From contig JAHAEW010000053.1 of NCBI GenBank assembly GCA_018374635.1, positions 1-21,280 of the forward strand: a stretch of DNA of 21,280 bases. The letters are read 5' to 3'. A program made the translations under genes and the position numbers. Shown here one piece after another: positions 1-7,619 of this stretch (its first letter is position 1; every line of letters starts with the position of its first letter). This stretch comes from Clostridiales bacterium. Lineage in GTDB: Bacteria; Bacillota; Clostridia; Oscillospirales; Oscillospiraceae. The notes under the pieces are model-generated. The model was not told the DNA's origin, made no database searches, and saw nothing but the letters and a program-made list of their open reading frames with translations.

Positions 1-126
1 GCGCTGGCCGCTTTCTATATCTTTTGGAGTGATTCCGGTTTTCAGCCATGCCCGGAATCCATTGATACTACTATGTTTTTCGAGTTTTGCTCATGGCTGA
101 TAATGACAATTCCAGGAGGTGCCTTT
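1..126. other. Window edge and leader of first operon
   Basis: No complete gene is visible here. Frame 1 stays open from the window edge into the response regulator, but the AGGAGG ribosome site at 115-120 and the family N-terminus both put the real start at 127, so this stretch is leader DNA or the end of an unseen gene. No convincing promoter or inverted repeat of the type found later in the window was recognised. Confidence 0.5.
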
Positions 127-798
127 ATGAAAGAAAAAATCTTGATCATCGAGGATGACCCCATGATTCAAATACAGCTTAAAAACCTCCTGACCGGAAA
201 CGGGTATGAGGTGGAGGCGGTCACCGACTTTACAAATCCTGTGGAGCACTTCAGGGCGTTTGCACCTCATCTTGTCCTTTTGGACATCAAACTTCCGGGG
301 AGCAGCGGCTTTGAGATTTGCACCCAGATCCGGGCCTTCTCCGATCTGCCGATCATCTTTGTGACCAGCAGCAACACGGACATGGATGAGCTCAACAGTA
401 TCATGCTGGGCGGGGACGCCTTCCTTACAAAGCCGTACAATCCGGCGATTCTGCTGGCCAAGATCGCCTCCCTGCTGCGAAAGGCAGGAGCCTCCTCCCA
501 AGCCGCCGAAGTCCTCACCTGGAATGGTGCCGAGCTGCACCTGGAGAGCAGCACCATCGCATATGACGGGGAGGAAGTGGGATTGACCAAGAACGAGGTC
601 AAGGTCCTCTACTACCTCTTCAAGCACGCAGGGAAGATCTGTTCCCGCAGCGACATTGTGGACTTCCTATGGGATAACCAGCTCTATGTGGATGACAACG
701 CACTGAGCGTCAACATCACCCGCATCCGGGAGAAGCTGGCCGGCATTGGCCTGACGGACTTCATCAAAACCAAGCACCGGCAGGGGTACACGATATGA
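127..798 (+). CDS. BceR-like OmpR-family response regulator
   Basis: This 223-aa DNA-binding response regulator is the cytoplasmic output half of a two-component system. The receiver domain covers about residues 1-120, with the acidic pair E9-D10-D11, the phospho-acceptor Asp at D53 (LLDI), a conserved Thr in FVTSSN and the Lys of the TKPY motif. A winged-helix DNA-binding domain (about 130-223) ends in the usual recognition-helix pattern (DDNALSVNITRIREKL) and a KTKHRQGYTI tail. The start at 127 was chosen because AGGAGG lies 7 nt upstream; an in-frame ATG at 73 has no such site. The stop overlaps the kinase start (ATGA), indicating translational coupling. The GGDAF variant in place of GADD is typical of the BceR/VraR-like set in Clostridia. 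Target is probably the inverted repeat at 1824-1843 in front of the ABC operon. Confidence 0.9.
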   Translation: MKEKILIIEDDPMIQIQLKNLLTGNGYEVEAVTDFTNPVEHFRAFAPHLVLLDIKLPGSSGFEICTQIRAFSDLPIIFVTSSNTDMDELNSIMLGGDAFLTKPYNPAILLAKIASLLRKAGASSQAAEVLTWNGAELHLESSTIAYDGEEVGLTKNEVKVLYYLFKHAGKICSRSDIVDFLWDNQLYVDDNALSVNITRIREKLAGIGLTDFIKTKHRQGYTI

Positions 799-1811
799 GC
801 GGGAAATTGTATCTTAAAAATCAGGTGCCCATTATCCTTCTGAACCTGTTGGGGACTTTGGCTCTGGCCCTGTTCCTGCTGGCGGCGGGGAACGATATTC
901 AAACGGTCCTGCTCATCCTGGGCGTCTGGATACTTGTCCTGACCCTGTACCTTGCCGCCTGTTATATCTCCCGGAAGAAGCGGCTGGATAAGCTGCTGGA
1001 GATGGCCGGGCAGCTGGAGGATCGGTATCTGATCTCCGAGGTCATGCCGGTGCCGGACCGGGCGGAGGAGCAGGTATTCTATCAGCTCCTGAAGATGGCT
1101 GAGAAGTCCATGCTGGAGCGGATCGGCCAGGTGGAGCGGGAGCGGGGCGAATATCGGGCTTATATCGAGCAATGGGTCCATGAGGTCAAGACGCCCATCA
1201 CCGCGCTGAAGCTGCTGTGTGAAAACAACCGCTCCCCCTTTTCCCGGGAGGTGCTGGCGGAGCTGGAGAACATCAACCGCTGTGCGGAGCAGGCCCTCTA
1301 CTACGCCCGCAGCGAGCACACAGAGAAGGACTACTCCATCCGGGAAATGAACCTGGCGGATGTGGTACATGGGGCCATCGCTGACAATAAGTATCTCCTG
1401 CGGCAGTGCGATATGGCCATTACGGTGGATGGTCTGGAGCAGGTCGTTTATGCGGACGACAAATGGGTGCGCTTTATCCTTGATCAGATCGTCAGCAACG
1501 CGGTCAAGTACCGTGCCCCGCAGCAGCCCGCCCTGCATATCTCTGCGGAGCGGGCGGATGATCGGGTACTCCTGTCCATTGCGGACAATGGGATCGGCAT
1601 CCCGGAGAGCGACCTGCCGAGGATCTTCGAGAAGGGCTTTACCGGCCAGAACGGGCGGACCATCCACAGTTCCACCGGGATCGGTCTGTATCTCTGCAAG
1701 CGCCTGTGCGACAAGCTGGGGATCGGCCTGGCGGCATCCTCAACCGGCAGAGGGACCACGATCACCCTTTCCTTCCATATCAACGACTTTATTACAGGAG
1801 TGCAGGGCTGA
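795..1811 (+). CDS. BceS-like intramembrane-sensing histidine kinase
   Basis: This is a 338-aa sensor kinase with two transmembrane helices (about residues 11-31 and 37-57) joined by only a few residues, the layout of intramembrane-sensing kinases that lack a real extracellular sensor domain. The phospho-acceptor His is H129 in the H-box QWVHEVKTPI, followed by a dimerisation helix. The ATPase domain shows an N-box (IVSNAVKY), a D-box (ADNGIGIP), the F-box (IFEKGF) and a G2 box (STGIGLYL). In the Bce family the kinase does not sense the drug alone; it reads the activity of the partner BceAB transporter, and here those genes lie just downstream. It overlaps the regulator gene by 4 nt. Every catalytic box is intact. 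Confidence 0.9.
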   Translation: MSGKLYLKNQVPIILLNLLGTLALALFLLAAGNDIQTVLLILGVWILVLTLYLAACYISRKKRLDKLLEMAGQLEDRYLISEVMPVPDRAEEQVFYQLLKMAEKSMLERIGQVERERGEYRAYIEQWVHEVKTPITALKLLCENNRSPFSREVLAELENINRCAEQALYYARSEHTEKDYSIREMNLADVVHGAIADNKYLLRQCDMAITVDGLEQVVYADDKWVRFILDQIVSNAVKYRAPQQPALHISAERADDRVLLSIADNGIGIPESDLPRIFEKGFTGQNGRTIHSSTGIGLYLCKRLCDKLGIGLAASSTGRGTTITLSFHINDFITGVQG

Positions 1812-1823
1812 CCGGCTCTGCAC

Positions 1824-1843
1824 TTCTTACATTTTTGTAAGAA
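1824..1843. promoter_or_regulatory. Probable BceR-type operator in front of bceAB
   Basis: The sequence reads TTCTTACA, TTTT, TGTAAGAA: a perfect 8-bp inverted repeat with a 4-bp spacer. It fits the TNACA-N4-TGTAA pattern described for BceR-family operators. It sits 13 bp after the kinase stop and about 80 bp before the ATPase gene, the expected position for an activator site. That the neighbouring regulator binds it is inferred. Confidence 0.75.
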
Positions 1844-1861
1844 CTTCGAAAGAAAAGTTGA

Positions 1862-1890
1862 TACAAAAGCGGCCGCATGGCAGGTAGAAT
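1862..1890 (+). promoter_or_regulatory. Candidate bceAB promoter
   Basis: A -10-like TAGAAT at 1885-1890 follows a weak -35-like TACAAA at 1862-1867 with a 17-bp spacer. A poor -35 is expected for an activator-dependent promoter, and the operator at 1824-1843 lies just upstream. This is a pattern match only. Confidence 0.35.
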
Positions 1891-1925
1891 AGGGGGTAAG
1901 AACCGAACATTGGGAGGCAGAACAC

Positions 1926-2693
1926 ATGGAGCCTATCTTGAAATTAGATCACATCCAGAAATACTATGGCAACGGGGGAAATCTCACAAAGGCCATTCAG
2001 GACATCAGCTTTTCCGTGGCGGAAGGGGAGTTTTTGGGGATCATGGGGGCTTCCGGCTCCGGCAAGACTACCCTGCTCAACTGCATTTCCACCATTGATG
2101 ACGTCAGCGCCGGCCACATCTATCTGGAGGGAACGGATGTGACGGAGCTGCGGCCAAAATCCCTGGCCCGGTTCCGCCGGGAAAATCTGGGCTTCGTCTT
2201 TCAGGATTTTAATCTGCTGGATACCCTGACCATCTCTGAAAATATTGCGCTGGCCCTTGCCATCAACAGGGCACCCGCAGGTGAGGTGGAGCCCCGTATC
2301 CGGGAGATGGCCGAAAAGCTGAATATTACGGACATTTTGGATAAATACCCCTACCAGGTGTCCGGTGGGCAGAAGCAGCGATGCGCCTGCGCCCGGGCCA
2401 TCATCAACCATCCCAAGCTGCTGCTGGCCGACGAGCCCACCGGAGCGCTGGACAGCCATTCGGCGCAGATGCTTCTCTCCACCATCCAGAGCATCAATGA
2501 GCAGTTAGGCGCCACGATCCTCATGGTGACCCACGACGCTTTCACCGCCAGCTACGCTGGCCGGATTCTGTTCCTGCAGGACGGCAAAATTTTCACAGAG
2601 CTGTGTCGAGGTAGTGACAGCAGAAGCGCGTTCTTTGAGAAGCTCCTGCACGTCTTGACCCTGTTGGGAGGAGGGGAAAGCCATGTATGCTAA
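1926..2693 (+). CDS. bceA: BceA-like ABC transporter ATP-binding protein
   Basis: This 255-aa ATPase powers the BceB permease encoded next. It carries a Walker A motif GASGSGKT (residues 41-48), a Q-loop (FVFQDFNLL), the signature VSGGQKQR, Walker B LLLADEPTGALD and a switch His (VTHD), all intact. It belongs to the MacB/LolD/BceA branch (the TGALD ending of Walker B is typical). In the BceAB family the complex recognises the antibiotic bound to lipid II-cycle intermediates such as undecaprenyl-pyrophosphate and frees the target at the membrane face. GGGAGG at 1912-1917 supports the start. The 3' end overlaps the permease gene by 11 nt. The substrate (bacitracin, a lantibiotic or other) cannot be told from sequence. 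Confidence 0.9.
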   Translation: MEPILKLDHIQKYYGNGGNLTKAIQDISFSVAEGEFLGIMGASGSGKTTLLNCISTIDDVSAGHIYLEGTDVTELRPKSLARFRRENLGFVFQDFNLLDTLTISENIALALAINRAPAGEVEPRIREMAEKLNITDILDKYPYQVSGGQKQRCACARAIINHPKLLLADEPTGALDSHSAQMLLSTIQSINEQLGATILMVTHDAFTASYAGRILFLQDGKIFTELCRGSDSRSAFFEKLLHVLTLLGGGESHVC

Positions 2694-4923
2694 GCTCATT
2701 CTCCGAAATGCCCGTCGGTCGCTCCGGGATTACTTGGTTTACATCCTGACCATGACCATCTGTGTCACCCTGTTTTATTCCTTCCTCTCCATCTCAAGCA
2801 GCTACTATGAGCCGGATATTGGGGCGGAGTATGATTTCACCATGCTCAGTGACGGTATGAAGCTGGCCATCTGCGCTGTCACCCTGCTGCTTCTGTTCCT
2901 GATCCGCTTCGTCAACCACTACATGCTCCGGCGGAAACAGAGGGAATTTGCCATCCAGTCCGTTATGGGCATGGAGCAGCGGACCATCGGACAGCTCTTC
3001 TTTGCTGAGACTTTCCTCATGGGGCTGGTATCCATTGCCGCCGGGATCTTCTTGGGGGTGTTCTGTTCCCAGTTCATCACGGCGCTGCTGCTGACCTCCT
3101 ATGGAAAGCAATATGAGATCACTTGGATGCTGTTTCCAGATACCGTGGCGCTGACGGCAGCATTCTTCATGCTCAGTTTCCTGGTAGTAGGTCTCTCCAA
3201 CACCAGGGCCATTCGGAAAATGAAAATCATCGACATGCTCACCGCAGACCGGGAGAATGGACCGGAACTCCGCAAAAGCCGCTGGATCTGGGTGTTGACG
3301 GTCCTTTTTGAAGTGTTTTCGCTTTGGATGTGTGTGACCGGGGTACAAAAGGTCATATTTTACTGGGACAGTCGCTTTGCGCTACCTGTCCAGCTTATGT
3401 TCTGGGGAAATATCCTGTTCCCGGTCCTAAGCCTGCTGTGGCCTGTCCTCTGGGTGCTTCGGCGGAGACGGGGCGGACCCTCGACGCTCCTCCTCGGACT
3501 TTTGCTCTGCGCCCTGCTGAATACCATTGCAGCAGCCAGCGTGCCGGCATTGAACAGCCGGTATCTTCTGGCACTGGGAGGCGGGGCCGTCAATCAATAT
3601 CTGCTCTTCGTTTTAGTGGATCTCATTTTCATGATCTGTGCCCTGCTCTATCTCGCCAGCAGCGTTCTTGTTGCGTGGAAGGAGGGGGCGCCGGAGCACC
3701 GCTATAAGGGTGAAAATCTGTTCTTCTTCGGCCAGATCACCTCCAAGCTGAGTACCACCAGCAAGACTATGTCGCTGACCTGTGTGACCCTGGTGCTGGC
3801 CATCTTCTTGTTCATCGCTGCTCCGGTCCTGGTGGGATGGGCCTCCGGGTATCTGGACACACGCTCTATGTACGATGTGCAGATCTTCTCCCGGTACAAT
3901 GATGTGTATGAGGAGGAAAATCTGCCCCAAGACAGTTATGATGAGGTAACGGCGTACCTTGCCGAGCACCGCATCCCGGTGTCCCGTGACTGCACCTTCA
4001 GCCTGTACCTGCCAGAGCGGGTGGACTTTCACAGCCGGGTGAAATACGAGTTTCCTGTTATTGCCATTGCCCTGAGCGACTACAACACCATCCGGGAGAT
4101 GCTTGGGTGCGAGCCTATCTCCTTGGCGGATGACGAATTTGCGACCCAGTGGAAGGCTATCGCCACAGAGGAAGATCGGGACATCTTTCTGCGAGAGCAC
4201 CCGCAGGTACAAACTGATGCCGGTACGCTGACTCTCTCGGCACAGCCCTATTATGAAGACTCCATTGGGGAGACAGCCTATAATTCCTACACAGACGTCC
4301 TCTACATCTTTCCGGATTGGGTGTGTGAACAGCTGCTCCCGGTCATACGCAACCGTTACATCACTACAAAGGAAGCCATCTCATACGACGACGCTCGGGA
4401 ACTGGAACAGGTCTTTACAGATCAGCACCCAGAATTGGCTGACACCGGTGTATCCTACTCGATCCGACTGAGCACCCTGCAGATCAACAGCACCAAGGCC
4501 GGGAACTTCGTCCTGCAGGCTGCCATGCTCTACGGTGCTGTGGTGCTGATGGTCATTTGTCTCACGGTGCTGTCTCTGCAGCAGCTCCTGGATGCAGGCC
4601 AGTACCGCTACCGCTTCTCCGTCCTGCGGAAGCTGGGCGTGGAGGAGGGGCGTATCGGGAGATTGGTGCTCCAGCAGCTGGGGGTGTGGTTCGGGCTTCC
4701 CGTCGCCGTGGCGGCTTTCGTCTCGACGGTGGTGATCGCATACTTCCTGCAGACCGTGTCCGCGGAGATCGCCGCCTACATCGGGTTTGGCACCCTGATG
4801 GCCCAGATCGCCGTGACAACAGGCATCCTGGTACTGCTGCTGATCTGCTATTTCCTCAGCACCTGGCTGCTGTTCAAAAAGGCCATAGGAACGACGCCCG
4901 ACAGGAGGGGGTTTCCCACATGA
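2683..4923 (+). CDS. bceB: BceB-like ABC transporter permease
   Basis: This is a 746-aa membrane permease of the BceB type (FtsX superfamily). The N-terminal part has four hydrophobic segments including an FtsX core ending NTRAIRKMKIIDML; a middle block has several more; a hydrophilic region of about 200 residues (roughly 390-600) is the probable extracellular domain that defines drug specificity in this family; three C-terminal helices finish the second FtsX unit. The length is in the usual 640-750 aa range, at the upper end. GGAGGAGGGG at 2667-2676 precedes the start inside the bceA coding end. It forms one operon with bceA and acts with the kinase upstream as a drug-sensing complex. The end overlaps a tiny ORF at 4920. 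Confidence 0.9.
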   Translation: MYAKLILRNARRSLRDYLVYILTMTICVTLFYSFLSISSSYYEPDIGAEYDFTMLSDGMKLAICAVTLLLLFLIRFVNHYMLRRKQREFAIQSVMGMEQRTIGQLFFAETFLMGLVSIAAGIFLGVFCSQFITALLLTSYGKQYEITWMLFPDTVALTAAFFMLSFLVVGLSNTRAIRKMKIIDMLTADRENGPELRKSRWIWVLTVLFEVFSLWMCVTGVQKVIFYWDSRFALPVQLMFWGNILFPVLSLLWPVLWVLRRRRGGPSTLLLGLLLCALLNTIAAASVPALNSRYLLALGGGAVNQYLLFVLVDLIFMICALLYLASSVLVAWKEGAPEHRYKGENLFFFGQITSKLSTTSKTMSLTCVTLVLAIFLFIAAPVLVGWASGYLDTRSMYDVQIFSRYNDVYEEENLPQDSYDEVTAYLAEHRIPVSRDCTFSLYLPERVDFHSRVKYEFPVIAIALSDYNTIREMLGCEPISLADDEFATQWKAIATEEDRDIFLREHPQVQTDAGTLTLSAQPYYEDSIGETAYNSYTDVLYIFPDWVCEQLLPVIRNRYITTKEAISYDDARELEQVFTDQHPELADTGVSYSIRLSTLQINSTKAGNFVLQAAMLYGAVVLMVICLTVLSLQQLLDAGQYRYRFSVLRKLGVEEGRIGRLVLQQLGVWFGLPVAVAAFVSTVVIAYFLQTVSAEIAAYIGFGTLMAQIAVTTGILVLLLICYFLSTWLLFKKAIGTTPDRRGFPT

Positions 4924-4985
4924 AAGCAGGCTACCGGCTTTGTCACGCTGGCAGTCTTTTGGAAAAATACTGTTTTACCAGATGA
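4920..4985 (+). CDS. 21-codon ORF coupled to bceB, function unknown
   Basis: An ATG overlaps the bceB stop (ATGA) and is preceded by AGGAGGGG at 4904-4911, an excellent ribosome site lying inside the end of bceB. The predicted peptide is 21 residues and rich in Cys, Arg and Lys, with no transmembrane segment. It resembles no family that I know. It is either a translated small protein or the stub of a third operon gene deleted during rearrangement; the latter fits the other scars in this window. Confidence 0.35.
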   Translation: MKAGYRLCHAGSLLEKYCFTR

Positions 4986-5053
4986 TCTGCGAAAACCCTG
5001 ATACTTTCCTTATATTTCGCTGGTAAGATTTCTTCGTTGCCAGAACGCCCTAC

Positions 5054-5073
5054 ATCTTACAATCCTGTAAGAT
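5054..5073. promoter_or_regulatory. Probable BceR-type operator upstream of second two-component system
   Basis: The sequence reads ATCTTACA, ATCC, TGTAAGAT: a perfect 8-bp inverted repeat with a 4-bp spacer, matching the 1824-1843 site in its CTTACA/TGTAAG core. It lies 26 bp upstream of a consensus -10, so it probably makes this two-component operon self-regulating. Confidence 0.7.
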
Positions 5074-5096
5074 ACCATACAGACTCGCCCGCCCTG

Positions 5097-5105
5097 TGGT
5101 ATAAT
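5097..5105 (+). promoter_or_regulatory. Extended -10 promoter of second two-component operon
   Basis: TGGTATAAT is a perfect TATAAT (5100-5105) with the TG dinucleotide of an extended -10. No good -35 is seen at the right distance, which suits activation from the operator at 5054-5073. The start site would fall near 5112, which rules out the ATG at 5104 as the regulator start. Confidence 0.65.
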
Positions 5106-5136
5106 GCCAGAAGAATACCATGCCGGAGGGATGATT

Positions 5137-5835
5137 ATGCATAAGCTCCTGCTTTTAGAGGACGATTTGAGCCTTGTGGACGGTCTGAGCTATTCGCTGA
5201 AGAAGGCTGGCTATGATGTTGAGGTGGCACGGACAGTGGGGGAGGCGCTGGAGCGACTGGCCACGCCGGAGCGATTTGACCTGCTCCTACTGGATGTGAC
5301 GCTGCCGGACGGTACGGGCTTTTCTGTGTGCGAACAGGTGCGGCGAAGGGATAGCGCGGTGCCGATCATCTTCCTCACCGCCTCGGATGAGGAAGTGAAT
5401 GTGATCCGGGGCCTGGACTCCGGCGGGGATGACTATATCACCAAGCCCTTCAAGCTGGGGGAGCTGCTCTCCCGCATCCGGGCGCTACTGCGCCGGGCGG
5501 GAATCTCCGCAGGACAGCCAGCCAATCAAATGCAGTGTAGAGATCTGACCATCGACCTGCTCTCCGGTCGGGCGGCCATGTGCGGGCACCCTCTGGAGCT
5601 GACCCAAGCAGAATTCCGCCTGCTCTGCCTCTTGGTGCGCAATGCCGGACGGGTGGTGACGCGGGAGGTCATTCTCAATGAACTGTGGGACAATGCTGGG
5701 GACTTTGTGGACGACAACACCCTGTCGGTCTATGTGCGGCGGCTGCGGGAGAAGGTGGAGAAGGACCCCTCCCAGCCCAAGTACCTGCTGACGGTCAGGG
5801 GCTACGGCTACCAGTGGAAGGGGGATGGGACATGA
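5137..5835 (+). CDS. OmpR-family response regulator, second BceRS-like system
   Basis: This 232-aa response regulator has a receiver domain (about 1-118) with E8-D9-D10, phospho-acceptor D53 (LLDV), a switch Thr (FLTAS) and KPF Lys after a GGDDYITKPF motif, then a winged-helix domain ending in RGYGYQWKGDGT. The start at 5137 was chosen because GGAGGG at 5125-5130 is 6 nt upstream; ATG 5131 touches that site and ATG 5104 lies inside the promoter -10. The stop overlaps the kinase start by 4 nt. Likely targets are the inverted repeats at 5054 and 6846. It is clearly different in sequence from the first regulator, so the two systems are paralogues rather than a recent duplication. Confidence 0.9.
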   Translation: MHKLLLLEDDLSLVDGLSYSLKKAGYDVEVARTVGEALERLATPERFDLLLLDVTLPDGTGFSVCEQVRRRDSAVPIIFLTASDEEVNVIRGLDSGGDDYITKPFKLGELLSRIRALLRRAGISAGQPANQMQCRDLTIDLLSGRAAMCGHPLELTQAEFRLLCLLVRNAGRVVTREVILNELWDNAGDFVDDNTLSVYVRRLREKVEKDPSQPKYLLTVRGYGYQWKGDGT

Positions 5836-6860
5836 ATTTCCTAAGGGACCGGCAGCTGAGGCGGTACCTAATCTTCCAGTTGCTGCTATGTGTGCTTCTG
5901 CTTGCCGCCGGTATCCTGGCATTGAACGGGGGAACGGCATCCGGCGGGGCCGCGGCAGGCATTCTTTTTGTGTCGGTCCCTTTGCTGCTGGGCGGGACCT
6001 TGTTCTTCCTACACCGCCGCAGCCGCCTGTACCAGCAGGCAGCGGAGATTGTCCGCCAATACATGGATGGGGACTTTTCCAGCCATCTGCCTCAAAACCA
6101 GGAGGGGGATCTGTTCCAGCTGTTTTCCGAAATCGAGCAGTTGTCTACGATGCTTCAATCCAAAAATGAGGCGGAGCATAAAAACAAGGAGTTCCTCAAG
6201 TCCACCATCTCGGACATCTCCCACCAGTTAAAAACGCCGCTGGCGGCCCTGATGATGTACCAGGAGATTGTGGCGAGTGAGCTGGAACATCCGGACACAG
6301 TACAGAAGTTTGTTGGCAAGATGGGTGTATCCCTTCAGCGCATGGAGCAGCTGATCCAGTCCATGCTGAAGATCACCCGGCTGGACAGCGGCAGCATCGT
6401 CTTTGAGCGTCAGGATATTCTGGTCACCGAGTTGATTGACCGCGCCGTCCGGGATTTGCAGACCAGGGCTGGTCAGGAGGGCAAGGGCATACAGTTGAAG
6501 GGGGATACCGCTGAGCATCTATCTTGTGATGCGGAGTGGACGGTTGAGGCTCTGGGCAATCTGGTGAAGAATGCTCTGGACCACACGGCGACCGGCGGCC
6601 ATATCCGTATTGTCTGGTCCCGCACCCCCGCCATGCTACAGATCCAAGTATCCGACAACGGCAGCGGCATCGCCCCAGAGGACATCCACCACATCTTCAA
6701 GCGGTTTTACCGGAGCCGCCATTCCTTGGATGCGCCGGGGATCGGCTTGGGCCTTCCTCTGGCCAAGTCCATCATTGAAGGGCAGGGCGGCGTGATCACG
6801 GTGCAGAGTGTCGAAGGGGAGGGAGCAACCTTCACAGTTTCCTTCCTTACGAAATTGTAA
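5832..6860 (+). CDS. BceS-like histidine kinase, second system
   Basis: This 342-aa sensor kinase has two transmembrane helices (about 13-31 and 42-60) with a short loop between them, again the intramembrane-sensing layout, then a HAMP-like linker. H131 in DISHQLKTPLAAL is the phospho-acceptor. The ATPase domain has N-box (LGNLVKNALDH), D-box (SDNGSGIAP), F-box (IFKRFYR) and G2 box (GIGLGLPLAK). The start at 5832 overlaps the regulator stop (ATGA); the frame is open further upstream, but that part only shadows the regulator gene. The stop codon lies inside an operator-like inverted repeat (6846-6861). By family, it should work with a BceAB partner, yet the adjacent transporter is of a different type. 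Confidence 0.9.
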   Translation: MNFLRDRQLRRYLIFQLLLCVLLLAAGILALNGGTASGGAAAGILFVSVPLLLGGTLFFLHRRSRLYQQAAEIVRQYMDGDFSSHLPQNQEGDLFQLFSEIEQLSTMLQSKNEAEHKNKEFLKSTISDISHQLKTPLAALMMYQEIVASELEHPDTVQKFVGKMGVSLQRMEQLIQSMLKITRLDSGSIVFERQDILVTELIDRAVRDLQTRAGQEGKGIQLKGDTAEHLSCDAEWTVEALGNLVKNALDHTATGGHIRIVWSRTPAMLQIQVSDNGSGIAPEDIHHIFKRFYRSRHSLDAPGIGLGLPLAKSIIEGQGGVITVQSVEGEGATFTVSFLTKL

Positions 6861-6883
6861 GCCAAAATTCACCGGATTGTAAG
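6846..6883. promoter_or_regulatory. Operator-like repeats in front of the second ABC operon
   Basis: CTTACG-AAAT-TGTAAG at 6846-6861 is the same inverted repeat as the two upstream sites, with one changed base, and it overlaps the kinase stop codon. The half-site ATTGTAAG is repeated exactly 22 bp further on (6854-6861 and 6876-6883), two helical turns apart. This supports regulator binding on one face of the DNA. Confidence 0.6.
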
Positions 6884-6890
6884 GTTCCTC

Positions 6891-6899
6891 TGCTATCCT
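6891..6899 (+). promoter_or_regulatory. Candidate extended -10 of the second ABC operon
   Basis: TGCTATCCT resembles an extended -10 (TGnTATnnT). It lies 8 bp after the last GTAAG half-site and 24 bp before the ATPase start. No -35 consensus is seen, as expected for an activated promoter. The layout is very like 12415-12423. Confidence 0.4.
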
Positions 6900-6923
6900 T
6901 TTGGATAAGGAGGTTTTGAGCCT

Positions 6924-7619
6924 ATGGAAATCTTGAAAGTAGAAAATATGTGCAAGACCTACGGTGCTGGCGAATCTAAGGTCGAGGCACTGAAACATGT
7001 TTCCTTCTCTCTTGAGCGGGGAGAGTTCGCGGCAGTTGTGGGGGAATCCGGCTCCGGTAAGAGTACCCTGCTCAACTGCATTGGTGCATTGGATTCCCCC
7101 ACTTCCGGGCATATTTGGGTGGATGGGCAAGACTTGTTTTCTATGAAAGAGGAACAGCGTACGATTTTCCGTCGCCGTAATATCGGCTTTATTTTTCAAT
7201 CGTTTCAGCTGGTGCCGGAGCTGAATGTGGAGCAGAATATTGCTTTTCCTCTGTTATTGGATTACCGAAAACCGAAGAAGTCAGATGTGGATGAATTGCT
7301 GGAACTGTTGGGACTTACGGAACGGAGGTACCACCTGCCCAGCCAACTCTCCGGCGGTCAGCAGCAGCGTGTCGCCATAGGACGGGCTTTAATCACCAAA
7401 CCTAATCTGATTCTTGCAGACGAGCCTACGGGCAATTTGGACAGCAAGAATAGTCAGGATGTTATTGCGCTGCTTACACAAGCATCTCGCCGTTATCAGC
7501 AAACGATCCTGATGATTACCCACAACAAAAACCTGACAACATCTGTTGACCGGGTATTCCGGGTGTCCGATGGTGTCCTCACGGACTTGGGAGGGAAAAC
7601 AGATGAAGCGTTATCTTGA
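6924..7619 (+). CDS. MacB/LolD-type ABC transporter ATP-binding protein
   Basis: This 231-aa ATPase has Walker A GESGSGKS (40-47), Q-loop (FIFQSFQLV), signature LSGGQQQR, Walker B LILADEPTGNLD and switch His (ITHN). All residues needed for ATP hydrolysis are present. It belongs to the MacB/LolD class that drives FtsX-like permeases in mechanotransmission rather than classic transport. AAGGAGG at 6906-6912 supports the start. It overlaps the permease gene by 17 nt. Codon use is plainly more AT-rich than in the two-component genes just upstream, which suggests a separate origin. Confidence 0.9.
   Translation: MEILKVENMCKTYGAGESKVEALKHVSFSLERGEFAAVVGESGSGKSTLLNCIGALDSPTSGHIWVDGQDLFSMKEEQRTIFRRRNIGFIFQSFQLVPELNVEQNIAFPLLLDYRKPKKSDVDELLELLGLTERRYHLPSQLSGGQQQRVAIGRALITKPNLILADEPTGNLDSKNSQDVIALLTQASRRYQQTILMITHNKNLTTSVDRVFRVSDGVLTDLGGKTDEALS

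Noticed and set aside
73..126. Earlier start for the first response regulator
   Set aside because: It adds 18 residues not found in the family, while an AGGAGG site points to 127.
684..1667. Long minus-strand ORF opposite the first kinase
   Set aside because: It is antisense to a kinase with all boxes intact, has low-complexity Gln/Leu/Pro-rich composition and no ribosome site; it is a shadow of G+C-rich coding DNA.
4975..5026. TTACCAG/CTGGTAA inverted repeat between bceB and the second system
   Set aside because: Arms are 7 bp with a 38-nt loop and no T tail; too weak to call a terminator or operator.
5685..5831. Upstream extension of the second kinase
   Set aside because: The extension only reads the regulator gene out of frame; the ATGA overlap at 5832 and TM1 position give the true start.
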